Shown: positions 52,624 to 63,023 of the stretch, piece by piece
Layout: every line of letters starts with the position of its first letter
Numbering within the stretch: position 1 is the first letter of the stretch
NCBI GenBank assembly: GCA_025499625.1
Contig: JAFMVD010000022.1
Coordinates: forward strand, 24,102-88,101
DNA from: Carboxylicivirga fragile
GTDB taxonomy: Bacteria > Bacteroidota > Bacteroidia > Bacteroidales > Marinilabiliaceae
Direction of reading: 5' to 3'
DNA length: 64,000 nt
Translations under genes and position numbers: made by a program
The notes under the pieces: model-generated
Databases searched by the model: none
What the model was told of the DNA's origin: nothing
The model's input: the letters and a program-made list of their open reading frames with translations, nothing else

Positions 52624-54210
52624 TTAATACCCGTCCTGCTTTAAATTAGGATTAGCATTGATATCTGATGCTGGAATTGGAAAATGGTTAAAATGCTGTG
52701 GTAAGCCTTTACCTTCATATACTCCACCTTTCCATTCCCACAGGTAATCAGTACTAGTGAATTTACCATAACGAACCAGATCCGTACGACGATATCCTTC
52801 CCAGTAAAATTCCCTTGCTCTTTCATCCAAGATAAAATCAAGAGTTAAGTCGGCCAGCAATATATTGCCCGAAGTATTACCATAGGCGCGTTCTCGAACA
52901 TTATTAATATACCGCAGTGCATCATTGGCATTACCATTTGATCCTCCTCTGAGTACGGCTTCAGCATACATCAGGTACGCATCTGCAACTCGAAGCAATG
53001 GAAAATCAATATCCATATGATCAGTATTTGAACCAAGTGCTCCTCCAGATGTAATGTTTTTATATTTCATAACTGAGAATCCATTTTTGAATTCTGTGAT
53101 CTCATCAGTGGTCATCGTGCGGTCATTAGTAAAAAACATGGCTCGTCTATCAGAAGCCCCGGTATAATCGCTAAACTTATCAATTAGTTGCTTCCGTGCC
53201 CTATTGCCACCCCATGCCGTGATACCTACTGAAGATGGATTCATATCAGAAGCCCAGGATGAGCAGGCAATCATAGTGGTTCCTCCCCATGTTTGAGCAT
53301 TAATCCCATCATGAATCACTGGCAAAATTATACCATCGGCCAAATGATTATCGGCTAGGAAAAGTTGTTGATAATCATCGTTCAGCTTATAGGACGAATT
53401 AATCACTTTCTCACTATATGTAACTACTTCATTATATTTTGAAGATGAAATATACACTTCAGCATTCAAAAATAGTTTAGCTAGTACCATCCACGCAGCA
53501 GCTGCATCAACACGACCAAACTCATTATTACCTGGATCAGGCAAAAGCATCTCGAGTTCTTTCAACTCAGTTTCAAGATATGTAAATAAATCGGCCTTTG
53601 ATATTTGTTCAGGAAGAAAAGCGCCAATCGAACTGTTCTCATCAACGAACGGCACACTGCCATATAAATCAAGTGCATGATAATAACTAAGAGCTCGTAA
53701 GAAGCGGGCTTCGTGATGAAAAGCTCTTATAATTACTTTTTCAGCCTCGCTAAAACCACGGCTGTTTAACTTGCTTTCTGTCGATTCTCTGATAAATTCA
53801 TTGGCGAGTGTAATCTGGTAAAAAATACGATAATACATTCCCATGCTAACCTCATTGGCTGAGGTCCACTCATTTGTCTGCAATTCAGGGATACCTGCAT
53901 CGCTCCAAACCCATAGAGCCATTTCTGTTGTCATATCTTGCATATACCAGTAGGCCCTTACATAGTTTGATGCTCCTTCATCTATTCCTTGAACGTCCTG
54001 ATCTCCATCTGGTCCTATTTGACCGGTTAGCGATAACCCGCCATATAACTTAGCCAATAACTGACGATAGGAATCAACACTATTAAAAAAAGTAGCTGAT
54101 GTAATGGTATTCTTATCAATAGGAATGGTATCGAGATCATTAACACATGAGGTTGCCACTAAGAACACTGCCATAATGGTTACCATCCCTTTTATCATAT
54201 ATCGTTTCAT
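52624..54210 (-). CDS. SusD/RagB-family glycan-binding lipoprotein
   Basis: 528 residues from ATG at 54210 (MKRYMIKGMVTIM), chosen because it starts directly at the lipoprotein signal (FLVATSC); the frame continues 15 residues upstream. Typical SusD features are the N-terminal TPR-like helices (ITLANEFIRES, EARFLRALSYYHALDLYGSV) and the C-terminal FPLLRVADAYLMYAEAVLRG, AREFYWEGYRRTDLVRYGKF and HFPIPASDINANPNLKQ. It would bind galactan fragments and cap the SusC transporter. Confidence 0.95.
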   Translation of the reverse strand: MKRYMIKGMVTIMAVFLVATSCVNDLDTIPIDKNTITSATFFNSVDSYRQLLAKLYGGLSLTGQIGPDGDQDVQGIDEGASNYVRAYWYMQDMTTEMALWVWSDAGIPELQTNEWTSANEVSMGMYYRIFYQITLANEFIRESTESKLNSRGFSEAEKVIIRAFHHEARFLRALSYYHALDLYGSVPFVDENSSIGAFLPEQISKADLFTYLETELKELEMLLPDPGNNEFGRVDAAAAWMVLAKLFLNAEVYISSSKYNEVVTYSEKVINSSYKLNDDYQQLFLADNHLADGIILPVIHDGINAQTWGGTTMIACSSWASDMNPSSVGITAWGGNRARKQLIDKFSDYTGASDRRAMFFTNDRTMTTDEITEFKNGFSVMKYKNITSGGALGSNTDHMDIDFPLLRVADAYLMYAEAVLRGGSNGNANDALRYINNVRERAYGNTSGNILLADLTLDFILDERAREFYWEGYRRTDLVRYGKFTSTDYLWEWKGGVYEGKGLPQHFNHFPIPASDINANPNLKQDGY

Positions 54211-54363
54211 CTTTGTAAATTTTAAATTATCAGATGCCTGCATTTTGGCAGACATGGAATTCCCACATAAATTAAATCAACCATTTATATAAACCTGGAG
54301 ATGCCAATTTTATATGGTGGTTTCATAAAAATCTGTTTAAGTAATTTAATTTGAAATTACTTA

Positions 54364-57333
54364 TTAAAAGGACAAACTAGCTCCTAATACAAAAGTTCGA
54401 GGTCGTGGATACACAGCATTGTCGATACCATCAAACACCTCAGGATCCACACCTGAATAATCGGTAAGAACCAGAGCATTTTGTACAGTCATTGAGAGGC
54501 GAATATCCATCAGGCCGTTAAATACCTTTTCAAATTGATATCCGGCTGAAACATTATCTAATTTGAAAAACGAAGCATCCTGTACATAATAATCAGAGTA
54601 AATCTGCTGACGTTCAAAATTGGTATCAAGGACTGATTGAGGTACGTTCTGCAAATAACTTGAGTTAAATACATATTGATAATTAGAACTACCTGCAGAC
54701 AGATCATTGTACATATGGTTACCTAAACTGGCACGTGCCATGAATGAGAAATCCCATTTTTTATATTCAAAACGCGATGACAAGCCCATCAGTAAATCAG
54801 GAGCTGAGGATTTGTAATGATACATATCCTGCTCATTAACTACACCATCGTCATTACGATCAGCATATACACCTTCAATAGGTTTTCCATCTTGGTCGTA
54901 CACCTGCTGGAACATATAGAAAGAATTGGCTGGTTTGCCCACTGAATTGATTTTAGCATAACCGCCAATACCAGTTGATATTGCTCCTGTTTGAACCCCT
55001 TTATAATCGGGATTATCCACACTAGTCAGCTTGGTAATCTCATTCACATTTTTCGACAGATTAAATCCAATCTCCCAAAACATATCCGTTTTCACAATAG
55101 GTCGAACATTAATATTGAATTCAACTCCACGGTTTTCTAATGTCCCTACATTGGTCAATAATACATTTGAAAAGTTAGTGCCGGCTGCAACAGGAATCTC
55201 ATTAATCAAATCGTTAGTTTCACGCTTATAGATTTCAATGGAACCATTAATTCGTTCATTCAGGAAGCCATAATCCAAACCAATGTTGAAGGTCGTTGTT
55301 TCCTCCCACTTCAGATCGGCATCATAACCATCAGGGCGCGCCATAGTAACCCACGTATCTCCCATCAGATAGCGTGCTGTTTCTCGACTAAGCGTGTACT
55401 TTGCCAGGTAAGGATAGTTATCTGAAGTGATGTACTGTTGCCCGGTTATACCATATCCGAGTCGTAGCTTAAGGTTAGATAAAGCCTCCACATTTTTTAG
55501 AAAAGATTCCTCTTTGATTCGCCAAGCCAGCGCAATAGAAGGAAAGGTACCCCAGCGGTTGTCTTCAGAAAAACGAGATGTCCCATCATGACGTACAGTT
55601 AGGGTTAATAAATAACGGTCTTTAAAACTATAATTCATTCGGCCGAAGAAGGACACCAAGTAATTTTCTGTTGGTATGGTTTGTTCAGGTACAATTAAGT
55701 AATTTCCATTTACACTGGTAGACTTCACATAATCCTCACGCCAGAAATGCTGCCACGAATACCCCCCCATGATATCAAACTTACTATTAATTGAAGGTAA
55801 ATTCTTATCGTATTTAAGGTAAAAATCCAATAGTTCATTACGCTTATCCTGAGAATAATTTCGATCTTCCCCACTAATATCTGTACCATCCGAAGCTCTA
55901 CGATAGGCAAATGCTGCATTTTCAGGAACAAAAACATTCCCATCACTGGCCGAATAATCATAACCCAGGTTTAGAGTTGCTGTTAATTCCGGCAAAGCAT
56001 GAAAATTATACTCAAGTTTAGCGTTACCAATACTTCTATATACTTCCGATCGGTCCTCTCGTTGATTGATTAAAGCCATCGGATTAGCTGTTGCCACACT
56101 GCTTGGTCGGTCGCCATCAATCCAAGTATAATAGCCTCCATAAGGGCTTGTTTCATCGTAAACCGATTGAGTTGGATCAAATAAAATAGCAGTATTAATC
56201 GCGCCGTTATCGGCAAATCGGTTTTTAATAAACATGCCTTTGATGCTCAGGTCTAGCTTTAAATGATTATCAAAAAAGGACGGGTTCAAGTTTAAGCTAC
56301 CAGTAAAACGATCCAGTCCCGATGTTTTCAACAAGCCTTTCTGCTGTGTATAACCAAGTGACAAGCGAAAAGGTGTATTTAACGTCGCTCCCGACATACT
56401 AAAATTATGGTCCTGGCCGGTTGCTGTTTGAAATATTTCATCTTGCCAATCCGTAGATGCTGCACCAAGCATTTGTTGAGCATTGGATCCATCTCCATAT
56501 CGTGTTGTGATTAAATTACTATACTCATCAGCCGAAAAGCTCTGTATCTCATTGGTTCGAAATCCAACAGATGCATTACCATTGTAATTGAATTTTAGCC
56601 CTCCTTTACTTCCTTTTTTGGTAGTAACTATAATCACGCCATTGGAGGCACGCGAGCCATAAATAGCCGTTGCAGAGGCATCTTTAAGTACAGAAAAAGA
56701 CTCAATATCACTTGGGTTGATTGTATTCAGAGGGTTACGCATACCCGAAACCCCATCGTTATCAACAGGTACTCCATCTATAATAAATAGAGGATCATTA
56801 CTGGCTGACAAAGAAGAGCCTCCACGAATACGTATGGTGGCTGCACTCCCAGGTTCACCGCCAGCTGAAGTAATTTGCACGCCGGATGTCTTACCGGCTA
56901 ACAGATCCTGTGGTGAAGTTGTTACGCCTTTATTAAAGTCCTTGGTACTAACCGAAACTACAGAACCTGTGGCATCTGACTTTTTCAATTGTCCATAACC
57001 AATGACCATCACTTCTTCCATATCCACTATATCCGAAACCAATTGGATATCGTATACAGCCTGTGGGCCTACTAGCACTTCCTGCTTTTTATAACCTATA
57101 AACGAAAATACGATTACATCTCCGTTATTGGCACTTATCAGGTACGCACCATTGGATGCACTTATTGTTCCAACCTGCGTACCTTTAATAAATACTGTTA
57201 CTCCCGGAATAGCTTGTTGATTATTCGAGTCAACAATAACACCTTCAATACTAATGCTCTGCCCAAGAACATTTAGCGTGAACGAGAATAAAAGCAACAC
57301 CATAAATGCTTTAAACGTCATTAATTCTTTCAT
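54364..57333 (-). CDS. SusC/RagA-family TonB-linked outer-membrane transporter
   Basis: 989 residues: signal peptide, carboxypeptidase-like domain (GVIVDSNNQQAIPGVTVFIK), plug domain with the classic DATGSVVSVSTKDFNKG and VLKDASATAIYGSRASNGVI signatures, and a long beta-barrel ending FVLGASLSF with terminal phenylalanine. It imports oligosaccharides with TonB energy and pairs with the downstream SusD. No N-terminal FecR-interacting domain is present, which fits control by the HTCS protein rather than an anti-sigma system. Confidence 0.96.
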   Translation of the reverse strand: MKELMTFKAFMVLLLFSFTLNVLGQSISIEGVIVDSNNQQAIPGVTVFIKGTQVGTISASNGAYLISANNGDVIVFSFIGYKKQEVLVGPQAVYDIQLVSDIVDMEEVMVIGYGQLKKSDATGSVVSVSTKDFNKGVTTSPQDLLAGKTSGVQITSAGGEPGSAATIRIRGGSSLSASNDPLFIIDGVPVDNDGVSGMRNPLNTINPSDIESFSVLKDASATAIYGSRASNGVIIVTTKKGSKGGLKFNYNGNASVGFRTNEIQSFSADEYSNLITTRYGDGSNAQQMLGAASTDWQDEIFQTATGQDHNFSMSGATLNTPFRLSLGYTQQKGLLKTSGLDRFTGSLNLNPSFFDNHLKLDLSIKGMFIKNRFADNGAINTAILFDPTQSVYDETSPYGGYYTWIDGDRPSSVATANPMALINQREDRSEVYRSIGNAKLEYNFHALPELTATLNLGYDYSASDGNVFVPENAAFAYRRASDGTDISGEDRNYSQDKRNELLDFYLKYDKNLPSINSKFDIMGGYSWQHFWREDYVKSTSVNGNYLIVPEQTIPTENYLVSFFGRMNYSFKDRYLLTLTVRHDGTSRFSEDNRWGTFPSIALAWRIKEESFLKNVEALSNLKLRLGYGITGQQYITSDNYPYLAKYTLSRETARYLMGDTWVTMARPDGYDADLKWEETTTFNIGLDYGFLNERINGSIEIYKRETNDLINEIPVAAGTNFSNVLLTNVGTLENRGVEFNINVRPIVKTDMFWEIGFNLSKNVNEITKLTSVDNPDYKGVQTGAISTGIGGYAKINSVGKPANSFYMFQQVYDQDGKPIEGVYADRNDDGVVNEQDMYHYKSSAPDLLMGLSSRFEYKKWDFSFMARASLGNHMYNDLSAGSSNYQYVFNSSYLQNVPQSVLDTNFERQQIYSDYYVQDASFFKLDNVSAGYQFEKVFNGLMDIRLSMTVQNALVLTDYSGVDPEVFDGIDNAVYPRPRTFVLGASLSF

Positions 57334-57370
57334 AAAAATTGAATGTTAGTTATTGAATAGTTTATTTCAT

Positions 57371-57388
57371 AAGAGACAATGATCTCTT
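57371..57388. repeat. Short hairpin in the susC leader
   Basis: AAGAGACAATGATCTCTT is a 6-bp perfect stem with a 6-base loop, 38-55 bp before the susC start codon on the minus strand. It could influence translation of the susC mRNA. Confidence 0.4.
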
Positions 57389-57505
57389 TGGGGAACCTTC
57401 TTATTTGTGCACCATAAACACATTTTATTTTTTCAATTGAGTGTATTTAGTTGCTCACCGTTCAGCTATTGAACTGTAAGCACAATGCCAAAACCAGTGA
57501 AATAT

Positions 57506-58711
57506 TTAGTTGGTAAACGGATGATTTAAATAATTGATCCCATCGGTAGCCTTTCCTGAGAAATCAAATAAAGCACAATTTTCCCAGGCAGAGCCCGTGC
57601 CCCATAAGTCTTTTAAACCTGAGGTAATCCAGGCTGGTTCCCAATACATAACTCCAATGGCTCCTGCTTCCATCATATTTTGAGTCAAATCAATCATATA
57701 CTGCTTTTGACCTTCAACGGAATAAGGGTAAGCTGCAAGCGGAGCTTGAGAACCATATATATTATTGTAGCTGTCGTTATTATCCGTGGTGAAAGGATAC
57801 GCTGTTTCTAAAATGACAACATCTCTATTAATCTTCGCTTTTAAGCTAATAACCACATCAGGTAAATCGAAGAATGAAACAGTAGTGTGCCAAATATGAT
57901 AATAAGAAAACCCTGCAATGTCGAAATCGGTCACCTGACCTTGATTGATAATATTGGTAAACCACCAGTCCAGGTTTTTAGGATCTGCCACATGCAAAGC
58001 TACCAATGTGCTTTTGCCACTTAGCATATCAACATCACGCACCGCCTTAATACCGGCATTGAGCACCTTACCCATATTAATCCAGTTACCATCACATACT
58101 GAAAGCTTAGGAAACGCATTCATAGTGCCAGTGTGCATCATACCACAATTCGTTTCATTTCCTATCTGTACCATCTCGGGTAAGATATTTCGCTCATGCA
58201 ATTCCTTCATCACACCATAAGTGTAATTGTATACAGAGTCACATAATACATTTATATCTGTAATATCCATCCAGGCTGATGGAGGTGTCTGATGCTCTGG
58301 ATCTGCCCAAATATCAGAATAATGAAAATCTAAATTGACAGCCATTCCGTTGTCTTTTGCCCGTTTAATATCAATGGCTACTTCTTCAAAGCCACTATAA
58401 ACTGCTGTTTGGTCTCCATAAATATCTTTGATCCACTCCGGATTGTGCCATAAACGCAGGCGCACCATATTGGCGCCTTTATCTTTGAATAATTTGAAGG
58501 GATCTATATTATTTTGGTCTAATTTAAACACTCCTCCTTTATCTTCCACCTGCTTCACATAGCTTAGATCAATCCCGTGCACAAAATCAATGGTCTCGGG
58601 CGGTATAGGTGGTTCATCTTCAACAACAGGTTTTTCCTTGGTGCATGACGATGACATGCCAATTAAACCTGCCAACAAAACTGCTATTAATAAAAAATCA
58701 TTTCTCATCAC
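57506..58711 (-). CDS. Glycoside hydrolase family 53 endo-beta-1,4-galactanase
   Basis: 401 residues with a lipoprotein signal (LAGLIGMSSSC). GH53 signatures are FVHGIDLSYVKQVEDKGGVF, ANMVRLRLWHNPEW, the acid/base glutamate in VQIGNETNCGMM and the nucleophile glutamate in VVILETAYPFT, plus GVMYWEPAW. GH53 enzymes are endo-acting on beta-1,4-galactan, the side chain of pectic rhamnogalacturonan I and type I arabinogalactan. It is the first gene of the minus-strand locus and identifies the likely polysaccharide target. Confidence 0.95.
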   Translation of the reverse strand: MMRNDFLLIAVLLAGLIGMSSSCTKEKPVVEDEPPIPPETIDFVHGIDLSYVKQVEDKGGVFKLDQNNIDPFKLFKDKGANMVRLRLWHNPEWIKDIYGDQTAVYSGFEEVAIDIKRAKDNGMAVNLDFHYSDIWADPEHQTPPSAWMDITDINVLCDSVYNYTYGVMKELHERNILPEMVQIGNETNCGMMHTGTMNAFPKLSVCDGNWINMGKVLNAGIKAVRDVDMLSGKSTLVALHVADPKNLDWWFTNIINQGQVTDFDIAGFSYYHIWHTTVSFFDLPDVVISLKAKINRDVVILETAYPFTTDNNDSYNNIYGSQAPLAAYPYSVEGQKQYMIDLTQNMMEAGAIGVMYWEPAWITSGLKDLWGTGSAWENCALFDFSGKATDGINYLNHPFTN

Positions 58712-58948
58712 GTTGCGTTTAAATTACGATATCATCAAAAGTAAACATATGCCTTATTGATAACTTTGGCGTATCCATCCAATACTTATCCATTTCTTAC
58801 ATCAATTTAAAATGAGGCAATTAGAAACCTCATTAAAGTCATATTTGTTAATATCTTACATATTTTTATTAAAATCGTACCAACTTTAACTATCTAATTC
58901 TATTTATTTCTACTTTTATTGGATATAAATCAGTTTAAATCACTGTTC
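58712..58948. promoter_or_regulatory. Divergent promoter region of GH53 and the HTCS regulator
   Basis: On the minus strand TACTTTTG (58737-58744) fits TAnnTTTG and lies 26 bp before the GH53 start codon. About 20 bp upstream of it is GGATAAGTATTGGATGGATA, with GGATA repeated 15 bp apart, a candidate direct-repeat operator for the AraC-type output domain of the HTCS. No clear element was seen for the plus-strand gene. Confidence 0.4.
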
Positions 58949-61900
58949 ATGAAGATCCGTTTCTCAATTTATATAATCATTACTCTTTATACTTACACTG
59001 CTCAAGGAGCTGAAAAGTACTTTTCGAGCTTACGATATGAGAACGGATTGCCTTCCAACGTTACTAACTCCATTGTACAAGATCAGAAAGGATTTATATG
59101 GATTGGTACAGAAAATGGTTTATGCCGTTACGATGGTTACACAATGATTTATTTCGACAGCCAAAATTCAAAGTCTCAATTGCCATCCGATCGAATAAGC
59201 GCACTTTTACTTGATGATGACATTCTATGGGTTGGCACATGGAATAAGCTCTGTACCATTAACATTAAGACTTTTGAGGTTAATACCTTTCAGCAAATTG
59301 ACATACGTGTTATCCGAACCTTATTTAAAGACTCAAATGAAAACATCTGGGTTGGAACCAATGATGGCTTATTCAAATTTAATAAGGACACACAATCCTT
59401 TATAAACTATAGAAAGGATAACAGTAATTTAAGTCATAATACTGTTAGGTCAATATATGAAGATAAGGATGGGCAATTATGGGTTGGCACTTTCGATGGA
59501 CTGAACTGCTTGAGAGGAAATAGATTTGACTCATTTAAACTGAATGGAACCTACAAACCTAATATTTCAAACAACTTGATACTGACTATCAAAACTGATA
59601 CCAACAACGATTCTATATTATTAATTGGAACTGAAACGGGGTTATGTCTTTACAATCGTCACACCGGATTATTTCGTAACTATAATTCAGAGAATAGTGC
59701 CTTAAGTAATGAGGTCATTAAAAGTATTCATCAATCTAGTAACGAGCTATGGCTCGGCACAGACTTTGGTTTAAATATTTTTAGTTATAAGGATAGTTCT
59801 ATCACCAGTTTTTTTCACAACCCACATATCAACCACACCATTTGCAACAATGTAGTTCGTCAAATATTTGAAGACCAAAATGCATTATTATGGTTTGTAA
59901 CTCCAAACGGGATTAGTATACTTGATAATATGGATCGTGGCTATTCGATGAATGAAGTTTTATTTGAGTCCAATGGGATTAAAGCAGGTAATCTGCTGCG
60001 CGATATCTTGGTGCTGAATGACGGAAGTAAATGGATGGCCACTGATCATGGAGTTATTCACGAGACAAAGAATGGACAGCAGGAATTGTACACTTCAAAG
60101 GGCGAACGTAGCAGACGATTATTGCTGGATAACGCTTATACACTTGCTTTAGATACATTAGGACAAATATGGATAGGCACTGCAGGTGGCATTAATATCT
60201 GGAATCCAAATACTCATAGCATGAGTAACATCACATCACAAGCTATAAACGGATTAACATCGAATTACATTGGAAACTTCTCCATGTCATCCGAAGGACA
60301 AATATATGTAAGTGCCTGGGAAGGTGGTGTTTTTAAAATAGTAAAGAATAAAGATAAGAAACAACCATACTCCTTTATATCTGTCACCACGAATGGAGAA
60401 GCACTTATGTGTGTAAGCAATGGTTTCCTCTACTTTACCGACAATGGAGCTTTAAAGAGGTATGATCCGAAAAATGGCCAGACCATAAAGCTAATGCACA
60501 GTAAAGATACAGGCTTGAATAGCCCTATATTAAGTCTACAAAAGGCAAAGAACAATCAGATATGGTTAGCTTTCAATAAAGGACTTGTTCAGTTTAACAC
60601 CAATAACCATACATTTATTACGCATCGATTTCATGCGCCTATCGCACCAATTATAAGTATGGAAATAGATAAGCAAGGATTTATTTGGGCCGCAACTCCT
60701 CACGAAATAATTAAAATAGATTCTGAAACAAGTCTATTATTTACAATCCCACTCAACACCAATACTCCCTTCAAAAACTTTATCAGTAAAAGCAGCTATC
60801 AAGCTAATGATGGTCAGCTTTATTTTGGTTGCCAGAATGGCTACCTACAAATTGAGCCACCACTGAATTACAGTGTCAATCAGGATGTGCACACTATCAT
60901 AAGTGGCTTGTCCATTAACAATGCCATTACTCTGCCTAATGACTCTAATCAAATACTGGATAAAGACATTAGCTATTGTGAAGATATACGTTTGCCTTAT
61001 CGCGAAAACTCTTTACTTTTTCAGTTTTCTAATTTCGATTACTGGTTGCCCGAGCTAAATAGTTATCGGTACCGCTTAGAGGGTTACAACGAACAATGGC
61101 AATACACCGGCGGAAATAAAAACTTTGCTGTGTTTTCGAATCTCAAACCTAATAATTATACTTTGGAAGTGTCAGGCACGAACCATAAAGGTATTGCAAG
61201 TGGAAGTACATCTCGAATACATTTTACTATTGAACCTCCAATCTGGTTGAGTGCACCATTTCTTATACTGTATATGCTTGTTATTATTGGTATTATTTAC
61301 ACGGCCTTTTACATTTACAACTTTAGAAATAAGCTGCGTAATCAACTTAACATCATTCAAATCGAAAAAGAGCATTCAGAACAGCTTTTTAGTAACAAAC
61401 AACAGTTTTTTACCAATATCTCGCATGAGTTTCGAACACCACTCAGCCTAATACTCCCTCCAATAAGGCAAATTCTTAACAGTGGGAATGTCGATGAAGT
61501 CAGTAAAAGAATGTTGCAACTGGCAGAAAAGAATTCGCAGCGTCTAATGAACCTTGTTAATCAAATTTTGGATTTTCGAAAGTTAGAAACAACCGGACTG
61601 AAAATTAAAACTACACCTGCAAATATTAGCCTAATAGCGCGGGACGTTTTTGAATCATTCAACGACCTAGCTAGACGCAAAGATATTAATTATAAATTTG
61701 AAGAAGAAGCCCCATCATTGAATCTGGCTATTGATGATGAAAAAATTAAGACTATTCTTTTTAACCTGCTGTCCAATGCTTTTAAACATACCCCTGCAAA
61801 AGGCAACATATCACTCAAGCTAAAAATTCTAAATGGTCTTGCGAAAATAACGGTATCTGATAGTGGTAAGGGCATTGATCCTGCAGAGCATAATCAGATA

Positions 61901-62968
61901 TTTGAACGCTTTTATCAAAGCCCAGGTAATTCCCCGGAAATGTCAGGTACCGGCATAGGATTAACCCTAGCCATGGAATATGCCAGATTGCATCAAGGCA
62001 CAATTACTCTTGAAAGCAATTTGGGAAAAGGTAGTTGTTTTACTTTAGAGCTTCCTATTTCCTCCATAGATGAAACAGCTATTGAATTTAATTCTATCAC
62101 TAACAAGGATACTGTACCAATCAGAACGACACCTTCTTCAACAAGCAATATGGTTGGTAAAAACAGGCCTAAAATACTGTTAGCGGATGACAATCCTGAC
62201 ATACTTGAATTTATTGATATGAATTTGAGGTCAAACTACAAGATAATAATGGTCAATAATGGAGTGGAAGCCTTGAAGTTGGCGATAAGCGAACAACCTA
62301 CTTTAATTATCTCGGATGTGATGATGCCTGAAATGAATGGGCATGAGTTATGTAGACAATTGAAGAGTAACAGTAAAACTATGCACATCCCTGTTTTATT
62401 GCTTACGGCTCAAAGCCAAACCAGCCAACAAATACTGGGAATGAAAAGTGGTGCTGACATGTATATTACCAAACCATTTGAAATAGATTATCTGGCATTG
62501 TGCATTAAAAATACTTTAAAACGTGAAGCCTACCTTATTAATTATTCAAAAAGTATTATTACCCTTACACTGAATGAAACATCAGAAGAGGAGAAGAATC
62601 AGGATACTCGTTTCGTAAAACGTGTGATGACCATTATTGAAGAAAACATTATGAACACCAGCTTTTCAGTTGAAAAGCTAGCTGAATCCATGAACATCAG
62701 TCCAACACACTTATACCGTAAACTAAAAGCTTTAACTGGCCAATCAACACAAGACATTATTAAACTCTATCGCCTTGAAAAAGCAGCCAATATGTTAACC
62801 AATAAGGAGGGAAACATTACTGAAGTGATGTACCAGGTTGGTTTCTCAAGCCTTCCTTCATTTTCAAAAGCTTTTAAATCTCATTTTGGTAAGTCCCCTA
62901 GTGAATATATTAAAAAGAACCAGGATGACTTAACTGCCACTAAACCATTACCTAAAATACCGAAATAA
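58949..62968 (+). CDS. Hybrid two-component system sensor/regulator (HTCS)
   Basis: 1339 residues from ATG at 58949 (MKIRFSIYIIITLYTYTAQG, a signal peptide); a TTG 30 bp upstream is less likely. Periplasmic two-component regulator propeller repeats (IWIGTENGLCRYDG, NIWVGTNDGLFKF, QLWVGTFDGLN) are followed by a Y_Y_Y domain (YRYRLEGYNEQW), a membrane helix, histidine kinase (phosphoacceptor His826 in ISHEFRTPLSL; GTGIGLTLAMEY), receiver (Asp1123 in ISDVMMPEMNG) and an AraC-type HTH. It senses a sugar in the periplasm and activates the adjacent locus. Confidence 0.96.
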   Translation: MKIRFSIYIIITLYTYTAQGAEKYFSSLRYENGLPSNVTNSIVQDQKGFIWIGTENGLCRYDGYTMIYFDSQNSKSQLPSDRISALLLDDDILWVGTWNKLCTINIKTFEVNTFQQIDIRVIRTLFKDSNENIWVGTNDGLFKFNKDTQSFINYRKDNSNLSHNTVRSIYEDKDGQLWVGTFDGLNCLRGNRFDSFKLNGTYKPNISNNLILTIKTDTNNDSILLIGTETGLCLYNRHTGLFRNYNSENSALSNEVIKSIHQSSNELWLGTDFGLNIFSYKDSSITSFFHNPHINHTICNNVVRQIFEDQNALLWFVTPNGISILDNMDRGYSMNEVLFESNGIKAGNLLRDILVLNDGSKWMATDHGVIHETKNGQQELYTSKGERSRRLLLDNAYTLALDTLGQIWIGTAGGINIWNPNTHSMSNITSQAINGLTSNYIGNFSMSSEGQIYVSAWEGGVFKIVKNKDKKQPYSFISVTTNGEALMCVSNGFLYFTDNGALKRYDPKNGQTIKLMHSKDTGLNSPILSLQKAKNNQIWLAFNKGLVQFNTNNHTFITHRFHAPIAPIISMEIDKQGFIWAATPHEIIKIDSETSLLFTIPLNTNTPFKNFISKSSYQANDGQLYFGCQNGYLQIEPPLNYSVNQDVHTIISGLSINNAITLPNDSNQILDKDISYCEDIRLPYRENSLLFQFSNFDYWLPELNSYRYRLEGYNEQWQYTGGNKNFAVFSNLKPNNYTLEVSGTNHKGIASGSTSRIHFTIEPPIWLSAPFLILYMLVIIGIIYTAFYIYNFRNKLRNQLNIIQIEKEHSEQLFSNKQQFFTNISHEFRTPLSLILPPIRQILNSGNVDEVSKRMLQLAEKNSQRLMNLVNQILDFRKLETTGLKIKTTPANISLIARDVFESFNDLARRKDINYKFEEEAPSLNLAIDDEKIKTILFNLLSNAFKHTPAKGNISLKLKILNGLAKITVSDSGKGIDPAEHNQIFERFYQSPGNSPEMSGTGIGLTLAMEYARLHQGTITLESNLGKGSCFTLELPISSIDETAIEFNSITNKDTVPIRTTPSSTSNMVGKNRPKILLADDNPDILEFIDMNLRSNYKIIMVNNGVEALKLAISEQPTLIISDVMMPEMNGHELCRQLKSNSKTMHIPVLLLTAQSQTSQQILGMKSGADMYITKPFEIDYLALCIKNTLKREAYLINYSKSIITLTLNETSEEEKNQDTRFVKRVMTIIEENIMNTSFSVEKLAESMNISPTHLYRKLKALTGQSTQDIIKLYRLEKAANMLTNKEGNITEVMYQVGFSSLPSFSKAFKSHFGKSPSEYIKKNQDDLTATKPLPKIPK

Positions 62969-63023
62969 CCTACTGAGCATCAAAGTCCATAAACCACATA
63001 CAGCTCTATCACACTATCTATGA

